Source: Deltaproteobacteria bacterium (GTDB lineage Bacteria; Bdellovibrionota_C; UBA2361; OMII01). Taken from it: a DNA stretch of 5,564 nucleotides. The notes beneath the pieces are model-generated. The model saw only the letters and a program-made list of their open reading frames with translations. It was not told where the DNA came from and searched no databases. This document shows, piece by piece, positions 1 to 5,539 of this stretch; positions within the stretch are counted from its first letter, which is position 1; each line of letters begins with the position of its first letter. A program made the translations under genes and the position numbers. The DNA lies in assembly GCA_023262305.1 (NCBI GenBank), contig JALRCK010000169.1, positions 1 to 5,564 of the forward strand, written 5' to 3'.

Positions 1-2
1 TA

Positions 3-1055
3 ACCTTGGTGAACATCCTGCCGGGATATTCACCGTCAAGCACCCTGGTTGTGCTCCATCTCTCCCTTGCCATCGTCGCCCTTGGTGTCACACCCTTCGT
101 GCTGCGGAGAGTTGCCCCACCGGTCTTCACAGCGCTCGCAACCGGCGTGGCTCTCTACTCCGGAAAGCAGGTTCTCTGGGGAGAGATGAGTGAGTGGCTC
201 GCGATGTGCTGCTTACTAGGAGCGAACGTATCGTACCTCTTGTGGTGTCATGATCGCCGTCCGAGCTCCGCATGTGCGACCTCCCTCTTTGTCGCACTCA
301 CCGTATTGACCCGCACCGCGCTGCTTCCCTGGCTCACGCTCATCCCGCTCCTTGTGGTGCAAGCACCCCGCGAATCGAGACGGCGGACCTGTTTTCTCGC
401 ACTCGTCGGTCTCCTTCCCTTAGTGTTGTGGGGCTGGATTCAACTGCATCGTCTCGGCACATTCTCTCTGGGGGCTTACGAGAGTCTGAACATTCTTGCT
501 ACCGCTCGCTCCTTCGGTGAGGTCCCAATCGAGACCACCGACTCAACGGAGACCCAACTCGTTCTCACACGGCTTAATCAGAGGGGCGTCACAGTCAGTG
601 ACAAAGCGCTTCTCTCAGCCAACGTGCATCAATGGGATGGGGAACTCTACGCCGCCTTTCATCACAACTTCGACGAGGTATGCGCTGCTGTCCAAGCTCT
701 TTCTCCCAATCGTCAGCTCCCGATGATGGGCGTAGTGGGGCGAAGCTTTTGGCTAAACTCGCACCGATACGCGGCATTTCTTTTAGGTGGTATTGAGACG
801 TTTCTCTCGAAGTGTGGTCCCTTGCTTGGGGTGTGCCTGACTATCGGAACCTGGCTGCTTCTACGCTCCTCCCGCAATCGAGCCCTCGGTCAGGCGTGCA
901 TTACGGTGTCCCTTATAAGTGCGTCGTACGTTACCTCCATCCTCCTAACAATCTTGTGGCTCCCAAGGTATTTCGTCCCGGTTCAGGGAAGCCTACTCTT
1001 TTTGTCGGTCCTCTCTCTCTTCTCTCTCGTGCTTGGTTTCCGGCGAGGGGTCTAG
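3..1055 (+). CDS. GT-C/ArnT-like (family 39 type) membrane glycosyltransferase, 3' part
   Basis: The reading frame is open to the left edge, so this is probably the C-terminal 350 or so residues of a longer protein. The first possible starts in view are TTG at 6 and GTG at 9, with no visible ribosome binding site. Counting from TTG 6, hydrophobic segments lie near residues 12-34, 37-57, 61-80, 88-118, 128-147, 258-286, 294-317 and 325-345. A hydrophilic loop at about 150-255 separates the last three. Three features recall polyprenyl-phosphate-dependent GT-C enzymes: WGEMSEW (58-64) at the start of a membrane segment, LTR (101-103) inside a hydrophobic stretch, and LPRYFVPV (319-326) before the last helix, like the common RY-x-x-P motif. 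These enzymes usually have 450-600 residues and an acidic catalytic motif in the first external loop. That part is absent here, which supports truncation by the window edge. The substrate cannot be inferred. Other polytopic membrane families remain possible. Confidence 0.6.
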   Translation, partial: TLVNILPGYSPSSTLVVLHLSLAIVALGVTPFVLRRVAPPVFTALATGVALYSGKQVLWGEMSEWLAMCCLLGANVSYLLWCHDRRPSSACATSLFVALTVLTRTALLPWLTLIPLLVVQAPRESRRRTCFLALVGLLPLVLWGWIQLHRLGTFSLGAYESLNILATARSFGEVPIETTDSTETQLVLTRLNQRGVTVSDKALLSANVHQWDGELYAAFHHNFDEVCAAVQALSPNRQLPMMGVVGRSFWLNSHRYAAFLLGGIETFLSKCGPLLGVCLTIGTWLLLRSSRNRALGQACITVSLISASYVTSILLTILWLPRYFVPVQGSLLFLSVLSLFSLVLGFRRGV

Positions 1056-1153
1056 CGCGAGGCGTCAAACTCAATGCGCCCCCTGCACCGAAGGAATAAT
1101 TTCCAAATCGCCTTAAAACGACAGGACCCGCCAGAGCAGAACTCGTGCCCCAC

Positions 1154-1181
1154 TTGGCGAACATGAGGGGTTTGTTACAAT
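1154..1181 (+). promoter_or_regulatory. Candidate sigma70-type promoter for the three-TM protein gene
   Basis: TTGGCG at 1154-1159 and TACAAT at 1176-1181 are separated by 16 bases, matching the -35/-10 pattern at 4/6 and 5/6 positions. Transcription from here would start near 1188 and give a leader of about 270 bases before the ATG at 1462, including the hairpin at 1377-1433. This rests on pattern matching alone. Such matches occur by chance, and the spacer is one base shorter than ideal. Confidence 0.35.
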
Positions 1182-1314
1182 GGGCTGTTTTCGGCTCCCC
1201 CCGCCTAGACCTCCTGCTCTATCCGGATTGGGACCACACATCGTGGATTGGGTAGACGCGCTCTTTGGGCTTCTGGAGTGAACGCATACGTACCATGCGT
1301 GAGTCTCGAGAAGC

Positions 1315-1326
1315 GTCAGTGACTCT
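1315..1326 (-). repeat. Left arm of a 12-base inverted repeat flanking the three-TM protein gene
   Basis: The reverse complement of this stretch, agagtcactgac, recurs exactly at 3122-3133 on the plus strand. Weaker similarity continues on both sides: ttcc with a one-base gap before, and ttc-tcg with small differences after. Both copies are intergenic and enclose the gene at 1462-2919. A single 12-base match is expected by chance about once or twice in a window of this size, so significance rests on the extended similarity and placement. Confidence 0.4.
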
Positions 1327-1376
1327 CGGAAGAGAAGGTTTTTCCTACCTCTCTATGGCCGCCGCCACTTCCTATT

Positions 1377-1433
1377 GATTCGGATGGACGCTCAATCGCC
1401 GCCTCATGCGGTCCTTGAGCGTCTATCCTGATC
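1377..1433 (+). repeat. Strong hairpin (inverted repeat) just upstream of the three-TM protein gene
   Basis: Bases 1382-1395 (ggatggacgctcaa) pair with 1415-1428 over 14 positions with a single G-U pair. Pairing extends outward through 1377-1380 with 1430-1433 after one mismatch. Inside, ccgc (1399-1402) pairs with gcgg (1408-1411) around the loop ctcat. No T-run follows, so it is not a standard intrinsic terminator. It ends 28 bases before the preferred ATG at 1462 and 17 bases before the putative GAAAGG ribosome binding site. It could be a structured leader element, an mRNA-stabilising hairpin or a DNA site. Confidence 0.75.
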
Positions 1434-1461
1434 GGTTTCAGGGTTGGCGAGAAAGGCACAT

Positions 1462-2919
1462 ATGTTCGGTACAATTATTTATTCCATAATCATCGGAGGC
1501 ATGACCTCCATTCACTGTCCCAATCTGTTTGAGAGGGATCAAAACGCAATCAAAGCCGCGCGAAGGTTGTGGGCGATTAAGTTCGCTCTCTTCACGTTCA
1601 TCGCGGCCGTTAGTCACTACATCCTCCAGGGTGTAGAGTCGCAAAGCGCGGTGTTCGCGCTGAGCTTCGTGTTGGTTAACATCCTCCTTCTGTTGAATGT
1701 CTTCATGAAGGGTGGAGACCTTCCCTTGTTGGTGAGCGGTATCCTGTTCATCAACTTCTGGGCTGCAAGCTGCACGGCGAACCTCGACGAGGCACCTCGT
1801 TTGGCAGCTCGCATCGGGCCAGTTGAGAGAGTTCAGTGGGGCAAAACCCCACCGCCTCTCACTTTGGCGCACACGCCTCTTGTCTCTCACGAGCAAGCGG
1901 TTACCAAGGGGACCAAAGCTGTGTGGGAGACCTTCGGGTCCCGTTACAAGCTTGGGCAATTCAACCTTCAACGCATCAAGGGGACCCCTACCTGGGTCGC
2001 TCCCCTTGATTACAGAGGGTTTGGAGCTTGGCTCCTCGGAGATCCTGCTTCGGCAGTTATCACCGTCGACGCCACCGATTCCAATGCACCCGGCAGAGTG
2101 GTGTCCACAGACTTGAAGAATGATCCTGTGAAGCTCAACTTCACTCCCGGAGCATACTTCGGCTCGGACGTCGTTCGTCATATCAATCAGCGCGAGGGGC
2201 TCTCATTCTTTTTCAAAGAGGGGCACCTTGAGCTCGACGACGATCTCAAAGCGTGGTGGGTCGTGACAGGCTACACCTTCGCTGATTACGGCGACTATGC
2301 ACGCGGCGGGAAGATCCTTCTCGTCGACCCAGAGAATGGCAACATTCGCTCTTTTACCCCTGACACAACGCCTGCATGGGTTGACGTGACCGTCTCCCGT
2401 AGTGCGGTTGCAACTCAGGTGAAAGATTGGGGCACCTTAAGTGGTGGGTACGCGGCCTCGTTCATCGGTTCGCCTCACTTGGCCGAGCCTTCGGTCGTGA
2501 ATAGCGAATCCACATGGCTCATTCAGGCCTCGGACGGTCGTAGTTATTTTTACACCGGCTTAAGGCAAGCCAACGTTCGTTTCCATCGCCTCGTCGGTTT
2601 CACTTTAACCGATGCTCGCTCTGGTCGAACTGTTGAGTATGCACACGACGAAGGGGTGGGCTTAACTCCCACCATAGCCCTTCAAGCGGTGAGCAAGCGA
2701 TTGCCATCGTCGGAGGGTCTTATTCCTACAACGCCGCTGCTCCTCTCCTTGGAGGGAAGACCGGCGTATCTTGTATCGATCATCGATGCTTCGGGCACCC
2801 TGAAGAAGGTTGCTCTCGTCGATGTTCTTGGTGATCTGATTATTATTGGCGAGGATAAGGAATCTACTCATAGGGAGTTTCAGAAACTCCTCAAGGGTGC
2901 TGCAGGGGCTACATCGTAG
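1462..2919 (+). CDS. Unrecognised membrane-anchored protein: three TM segments plus a large C-terminal domain with a PepSY-like end
   Basis: I do not recognise this 485-residue protein securely. ATG 1462 is chosen because GAAAGG (1451-1456) lies five bases upstream. An in-frame TTG at 1444 would add six residues but has no usable ribosome binding site. Hydrophobic segments lie near residues 36-56, 62-82 and 87-104. Basic residues (KAARR, 31-35) precede the first, suggesting a cytoplasmic N-terminus and an extracytoplasmic domain from about 105 to the end. That domain is rich in aromatic and beta-type residues. It contains VDPENGNI (about 288-295), PAWVDV, a KDWG...GGY stretch, and a closing segment ALVDVLGDLIIIGEDKESTH, about residues 451-470, in a run ending FQKLL. 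The pattern 'VDPENGNI' or 'ALVDVLGDLIIIGED', a strand followed by an acidic turn, recalls PepSY-type modules in membrane-anchored proteins. This is a memory-based impression, not a family assignment. No catalytic motif is seen. The gene appears monocistronic, with gaps on both sides. Confidence 0.85.
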   Translation: MFGTIIYSIIIGGMTSIHCPNLFERDQNAIKAARRLWAIKFALFTFIAAVSHYILQGVESQSAVFALSFVLVNILLLLNVFMKGGDLPLLVSGILFINFWAASCTANLDEAPRLAARIGPVERVQWGKTPPPLTLAHTPLVSHEQAVTKGTKAVWETFGSRYKLGQFNLQRIKGTPTWVAPLDYRGFGAWLLGDPASAVITVDATDSNAPGRVVSTDLKNDPVKLNFTPGAYFGSDVVRHINQREGLSFFFKEGHLELDDDLKAWWVVTGYTFADYGDYARGGKILLVDPENGNIRSFTPDTTPAWVDVTVSRSAVATQVKDWGTLSGGYAASFIGSPHLAEPSVVNSESTWLIQASDGRSYFYTGLRQANVRFHRLVGFTLTDARSGRTVEYAHDEGVGLTPTIALQAVSKRLPSSEGLIPTTPLLLSLEGRPAYLVSIIDASGTLKKVALVDVLGDLIIIGEDKESTHREFQKLLKGAAGATS

Positions 2920-2921
2920 CC
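2907..2921 (+). repeat. Small hairpin spanning the stop codon of the three-TM protein gene
   Basis: ggctac (2907-2912) and gtagcc (2916-2921) form a perfect 6-bp stem with loop atc, and the TAG stop (2917-2919) sits in its 3' arm. A second hairpin, formed by 2873-2880 with 2884-2891 (7 bp plus one G-U pair, loop cag), lies just upstream inside the coding sequence. No T-run follows either one. They could slow exonucleases at the 3' end or be incidental. Confidence 0.4.
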
Positions 2922-3052
2922 GCTCAGAAAGATACTTGTCCGTCTCAAAATAGAATAAAAGGGATTTGATTGGAGGCTCTTGTTTTCAATTGAAACCTTC
3001 ATGCTTATAAAACGAGTCTACAACCTACAAGCATATGAATGGACAGGTTAAA

Positions 3053-3103
3053 GCGGGAGGGGGATAGGAAAACGCTTCTTAAGCGCCCTATCCTCCTCTC
3101 CGC
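3053..3103. terminator. Bulged 16-bp hairpin between the convergent genes, candidate terminator
   Basis: Bases 3053-3068 pair with 3087-3103 over 16 positions, with one G-U pair and a single bulged t at 3099. An apical stem, cgctt (3073-3077) with aagcg (3081-3085), closes around ctt. It lies between the stop at 2919 (plus strand) and the stop at 3229 (minus strand), the usual place for a shared terminator. The plus strand continues with aattaagg, which is no T-run. The minus strand continues with tttaacc, a poor one. Intrinsic termination is therefore uncertain, and RNA protection or a DNA structural role is equally possible. Confidence 0.45.
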
Positions 3104-3121
3104 AATTAAGGAAACATTTCC

Positions 3122-3133
3122 AGAGTCACTGAC
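3122..3133 (+). repeat. Right arm of the 12-base inverted repeat flanking the three-TM protein gene
   Basis: Contains agagtcactgac, preceded by tttcc and followed by cgttcctcg. It is the inverted partner of 1315-1326. It lies just beyond the hairpin at 3053-3103 and downstream of both convergent genes. Confidence 0.4.
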
Positions 3134-3226
3134 CGTTCCTCGTAGTAGTAAGTCGAAAATGCTCCTCCCGATCACGCCGACACCATGGCGCGTACACGTA
3201 CGACATAAGCATGTGAGCTTTTATCA

Positions 3227-4579
3227 CTACAGCGAGTTCAGGAATGCGAGCAGCGCCTGCCGTTGTATGCGGGAGAGGTTCTTGAAATTACGCTGCGACG
3301 AAGCCCCCTCCCCGCCGTGCCATAGAATCGCCTCCTCAAGGGTGCGCGCTCTTCCATCATGGAGATAGACCGCCTTGCCGTTTGCAAGTCGTCGTGAGAA
3401 ACCAAGACCCCAAAGAGGCGATGTTCTCCATTCCCGTGCACCAGCTGAGAATTCACTCCATCCATCAGCCAGGCCTGGTCCCATGTCGTGCAGTAAAAGG
3501 TCTGTAAAAGGATGTATCTTTTGATTCGAGAGCTCGGGGTCACTATGCGAGCCGGTTGTAAAAGTTGTTCGGTGGCACTTATTGCAACCAATCTGAGAGA
3601 ACAATTTTTTGCCCTCTATCACGACAGAATTCGCCTGGTCTTGAGCCTTGGGAACTCCGGAGAGACGTAGATAGATCGCCAAGGAGTGGAGGTCCTGGTC
3701 AGTTGCCTCAAGCGCTTCGCCCGGTTCAAAAAACATGGAGTTGGTGATCTGCATATCGTGGTAGAGAGCCGATGCTGATTGCTGCTCCACCGTTGGCAGT
3801 GTCGCCTTCAGCCCAAACCGACCGACTGAGTAGCCCCCTGACTCGTGGTCCCTCACCCAGTTAACGCGACCGGATATTCCATCACCATCGAGATCTCGGG
3901 GGTCACTTAGTCCCACAAGTTCTGCGTCCGAAATCGCTTCAAGAAGCCCCATGCCGATCAACGCGGGGGACATCCTTAAGGAGACGATGGTCTTCTTGGG
4001 CAGCTTGAGCGAGGTCGGAAGAACGAGCTTTGGCTTCCGCAACGAGTACCCTGTCCCATCACCGTACTTTCCGTTCACCGGCACCCAGGTCAATCTTACG
4101 CCTTTCTTTATTGGGGTCCCTATTTTTTGTTCAAGTATTTGAGAACCCAATCTAGGAACTCGAGGGGCGCTGCCATCACCCAGTGTTCCTGGCGGTTTTA
4201 TCTTGATGACCATACTACTGCCACCCCGCGAGGGAACTCCAAGAGTCGCCGGTCCTCGACCGTTGTTAACGTGACACCCAGCACACGAATTATTTATGAA
4301 CGTGGGTCCTAGTCCATCCTGGGCTGTGGTTGTTCGATGAAAGAGGGGGAAGCCGGCCGCCTGCTCAGCTAAACGCGCATCTCCTACGACATTTGGTGCG
4401 CTCGCTTGGATTGCATGTCGCCCTGCGAGATCGGTAGAGAGCGAACCTCCCAGGTTAGTAAGGTCCTCGGCGCCACAGGTCATCAACGGTATACCTATGC
4501 ACAACGCCGCTATCATGACCGTCGCCGGTCGTAGCGCTGAGGAGCGGTACATTAATTTGAGAGCACTCGTGCGAAGCAT
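3227..4579 (-). CDS. Di-haem oxidoreductase family protein (DUF1111/DHOR, 'thiol oxidoreductase' type cytochrome c)
   Basis: A 450-residue exported c-type cytochrome. Two CxxCH haem-binding motifs are present: CAGCH (99-103, in GPTFINNSCAGCH) and CNKCH (332-336, in SQIGCNKCH). Family hallmarks follow in order: DLDGDGISGR (229-238, probably calcium-binding), FGLKATLPTVEQQ (255-267), DLLLHDMGPGLADG (360-373), REWRTSPLWGLG (382-393) and LHDGRARTLEEAILWHGGE (406-424). These and the length match DUF1111/DHOR proteins, distant relatives of di-haem peroxidases. They act in the periplasm or at the outer membrane, and their substrate is unsettled. The N-terminus has a hydrophobic export segment (about 18-34) ending LMTC-GAED. 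Cys35 could be lipidated, but Thr before it is unusual, so cleavage after Ala37 is an alternative. The start ATG (4577-4579) has only a weak AGG three bases upstream. Met10 is a second candidate start with no better site. A minus-strand promoter lies at 4669-4697. Imelysin or other iron-uptake genes, often seen near this family, are not in the window. Confidence 0.95.
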   Translation of the reverse strand: MLRTSALKLMYRSSALRPATVMIAALCIGIPLMTCGAEDLTNLGGSLSTDLAGRHAIQASAPNVVGDARLAEQAAGFPLFHRTTTAQDGLGPTFINNSCAGCHVNNGRGPATLGVPSRGGSSMVIKIKPPGTLGDGSAPRVPRLGSQILEQKIGTPIKKGVRLTWVPVNGKYGDGTGYSLRKPKLVLPTSLKLPKKTIVSLRMSPALIGMGLLEAISDAELVGLSDPRDLDGDGISGRVNWVRDHESGGYSVGRFGLKATLPTVEQQSASALYHDMQITNSMFFEPGEALEATDQDLHSLAIYLRLSGVPKAQDQANSVVIEGKKLFSQIGCNKCHRTTFTTGSHSDPELSNQKIHPFTDLLLHDMGPGLADGWSEFSAGAREWRTSPLWGLGFSRRLANGKAVYLHDGRARTLEEAILWHGGEGASSQRNFKNLSRIQRQALLAFLNSL

Positions 4580-4668
4580 ATACCTAACGTTTGTGGCATC
4601 TTAGCCTATCCAACTATCCGCACTATTGCCCTCTTTGTCTCACTAGATCCGGTCAAATCTTCGTTTTT

Positions 4669-4697
4669 ATTGTAAATTCAATGCCCTGTGAGTGCAA
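4669..4697 (-). promoter_or_regulatory. Sigma70-type promoter for the di-haem oxidoreductase gene
   Basis: Read on the minus strand, TTGCAC (complement of 4692-4697) and TACAAT (complement of 4669-4674) are separated by exactly 17 bases. They match the consensus at 5/6 and 5/6 positions by my count. Transcription would start near 4661, giving an untranslated leader of about 80 bases before the ATG at 4579. The flanking sequence is AT-rich, as expected for a promoter. Confidence 0.6.
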
Positions 4698-4735
4698 AAA
4701 AAGCTAGCCCCTCGTTTAATCAGGGGAAATACCTC

Positions 4736-4840
4736 ATGAACAGGGGTACATGCCTCAAAGCATCAGCGAAGGATCTCTCATTTTTCATCTTGCCGGCATC
4801 AACACTCTCTGTGAGCATCGGCGAGTACAACAACCCTTAA
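4736..4840 (+). CDS. Candidate 34-codon leader ORF upstream of the beta-barrel gene (speculative)
   Basis: ATG 4736 is preceded by AGGGG (4722-4726) at nine bases, an acceptable ribosome binding site. The frame runs 34 codons to TAA at 4838-4840. The peptide begins MNRGTCLKASAKDLSF and has a hydrophobic middle. Its stop overlaps the run ttaaaggga that serves as ribosome binding site of the next gene and ends 12 bases before that gene's ATG. This layout would suit translational coupling or a leader peptide. A short open frame of this length is common by chance, no composition evidence supports it, and the peptide resembles nothing I know. Confidence 0.2.
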   Translation: MNRGTCLKASAKDLSFFILPASTLSVSIGEYNNP

Positions 4841-4852
4841 AGGGACAAATTT

Positions 4853-5482
4853 ATGAAAAAGTTACTTCCAGTTATCTTGGCTTCAATCGGTTTTTTGCCC
4901 TGCGTCGGAGAGGCTCAGCCACTCATGACCTATACATACGCTGACGTTGCCTACCAGTGGACCCACATCGATCAGTCAGGGGTAAACGATGCCAACGGAC
5001 TCGATGCAGAGATCTCCTACTCTCCGCTTAAGCACTTTGCGCTCGAGGGTGGGTACAACTATCTTTCAACCAAGGGGCACGTTGACCTGCTCGGCGAGCG
5101 GCTTAACATCAACCTCGACCAAAACATCTTCTCGTACGGCGGAGCTGGTTGGTACTCCCTGCAGGATGACCTCGATATCGTCGTTCGAGTCGGAGGGCTG
5201 CATGCACGCGCGACCGCTTCAGCTGGTGGCGAGGATTCCACCACAAGCGATAATGGAGTCTACACAGGGCTGTCCTTGAGATACCTCGCTACCAAGGAGT
5301 TAGAGACCGACCTCAACGTTCTGTACGATCGGATTGAAAACGGTTCATGGACCTACAGCCTTACCGGACTGTACTCGATTCATGAAAATGTTGCCCTCAA
5401 AGGTGAGGCTGGTATCGACAACGACTCGGATGTAGCGTTGCTCGCTGGTATTCGCGTAGCCCTTCAAGACACTGAGTTGTAG
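4853..5482 (+). CDS. Secreted small outer-membrane beta-barrel protein (OmpA/OmpX-like size), function unknown
   Basis: A 209-residue protein starting at ATG 4853, with the strong ribosome binding site AAAGGGA (4839-4845) seven bases upstream. A typical Sec signal peptide is visible: MKKLL, a hydrophobic core to about residue 17, and likely cleavage after Ala21 (VGEA/QP). The mature part, about 188 residues, is a series of alternating polar/hydrophobic strands with aromatic girdle residues. Examples are YTYADVAYQWTHID, FALEGGYNYLST, FSYGGAGWYSL, DIVVRVGGLHARATA, GVYTGLSLRYLA, LETDLNVLYDRIENG, SWTYSLTGLYSI and VALLAGIRVAL, separated by acidic, Asp/Asn-rich turns. The number of segments and length fit an eight-stranded barrel. 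The chain ends DTEL, so the C-terminal aromatic residue typical of BAM substrates is missing. No OmpA peptidoglycan-binding domain is present. The gene is divergent from the di-haem oxidoreductase and has its own terminator, so it is probably transcribed alone. Pore, adhesin or structural roles cannot be told apart from sequence. Confidence 0.85.
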   Translation: MKKLLPVILASIGFLPCVGEAQPLMTYTYADVAYQWTHIDQSGVNDANGLDAEISYSPLKHFALEGGYNYLSTKGHVDLLGERLNINLDQNIFSYGGAGWYSLQDDLDIVVRVGGLHARATASAGGEDSTTSDNGVYTGLSLRYLATKELETDLNVLYDRIENGSWTYSLTGLYSIHENVALKGEAGIDNDSDVALLAGIRVALQDTEL

Positions 5483-5507
5483 TTGAACCACGTTTCTTTT
5501 TAAGAAG

Positions 5508-5539
5508 GAGGCGCTCTCACAAGGGCGCCTCTTTTTTTT
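5508..5539 (+). terminator. Rho-independent terminator of the beta-barrel gene
   Basis: Bases 5508-5517 pair with 5522-5531 in a 10-bp GC-rich stem (one G-U pair) around the loop caca (5518-5521). Eight T residues follow directly (5532-5539). It begins 26 bases after the stop codon. This is the only textbook intrinsic terminator in the window. Confidence 0.93.

Larger units (their letters stand above)
1056..1461. other. Long intergenic region between the glycosyltransferase-like gene and the three-TM protein gene
   Basis: About 400 bases without a convincing gene. It contains a candidate promoter (1154-1181), an 8-base direct repeat ggattggg at 1225-1232 and 1245-1252 (20-base period), and a small hairpin acgcat/atgcgt (1282-1287 with 1295-1300). 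It also holds one arm of a 12-base inverted repeat that recurs beyond the next gene (1315-1326) and a strong hairpin at 1377-1433. No hairpin plus T-run terminator is visible after the stop at 1055, so how the upstream transcript ends is unclear. Confidence 0.7.
2920..3226. other. Convergent intergenic region
   Basis: About 307 bases without a convincing gene. It holds the 12-base palindrome tttcaattgaaa (2984-2995), a 6-base inverted repeat atgctt/aagcat (3001-3006 with 3029-3034), the hairpin at 3053-3103 and one arm of the inverted repeat that flanks the upstream gene. Bases 3134-3226 show nothing I can interpret. Confidence 0.6.
4580..4852. other. Divergent control region between the di-haem gene and the beta-barrel gene
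   Basis: 273 bases shared by two genes read in opposite directions. It contains the minus-strand promoter (4669-4697), two cagggg motifs 20 bases apart (4721-4726 and 4741-4746), and a cccct (4708-4712) able to pair with either agggg as a weak 5-bp stem. It also contains the candidate leader ORF (4736-4840). I could not find a convincing -35/-10 pair for the plus-strand gene. TTTAAT at 4715-4720 is the nearest -10-like hexamer, but it has no good -35. Confidence 0.6.

Noticed and set aside
1163..1255. 30-codon ORF starting ATG 1163 in the long intergenic region
   Set aside because: It has no purine-rich ribosome binding site, overlaps the candidate promoter at 1154-1181, and the peptide resembles nothing known.
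1438..2181. 247-codon open frame on the minus strand opposite the three-TM gene
   Set aside because: It is entirely antisense to a better-supported gene with membrane segments and a ribosome binding site. Its translation is low-complexity polar sequence with no recognisable domain.
2980..3051. 23-codon ORF (TTG 2980, or ATG 3001) ending just before the hairpin at 3053
   Set aside because: GGAGG (2972-2976) is only three bases from the TTG, too close for normal initiation, and ATG 3001 has no site at all. Very short frames are common by chance.
2887..3345. 14-base exact direct repeat ctcctcaagggtgc at 2887-2900 and 3332-3345
   Set aside because: Both copies lie inside coding sequences (the 3' end of the three-TM gene and the antisense of the di-haem gene) in unrelated frames, with no similarity beyond the core. 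A chance match is the simplest explanation.
3039..3368. 109-codon plus-strand frame crossing the convergent region into the di-haem gene
   Set aside because: It runs through the hairpin and antisense to the conserved C-terminus of the di-haem protein. The translation has no domain and no good start.
4750..4944. 64-codon frame from ATG 4750 overlapping the beta-barrel gene in another frame
   Set aside because: It overlaps the signal-peptide region of a well-supported gene, its AGGGG is only three bases from the ATG, and the peptide shows no recognisable features.
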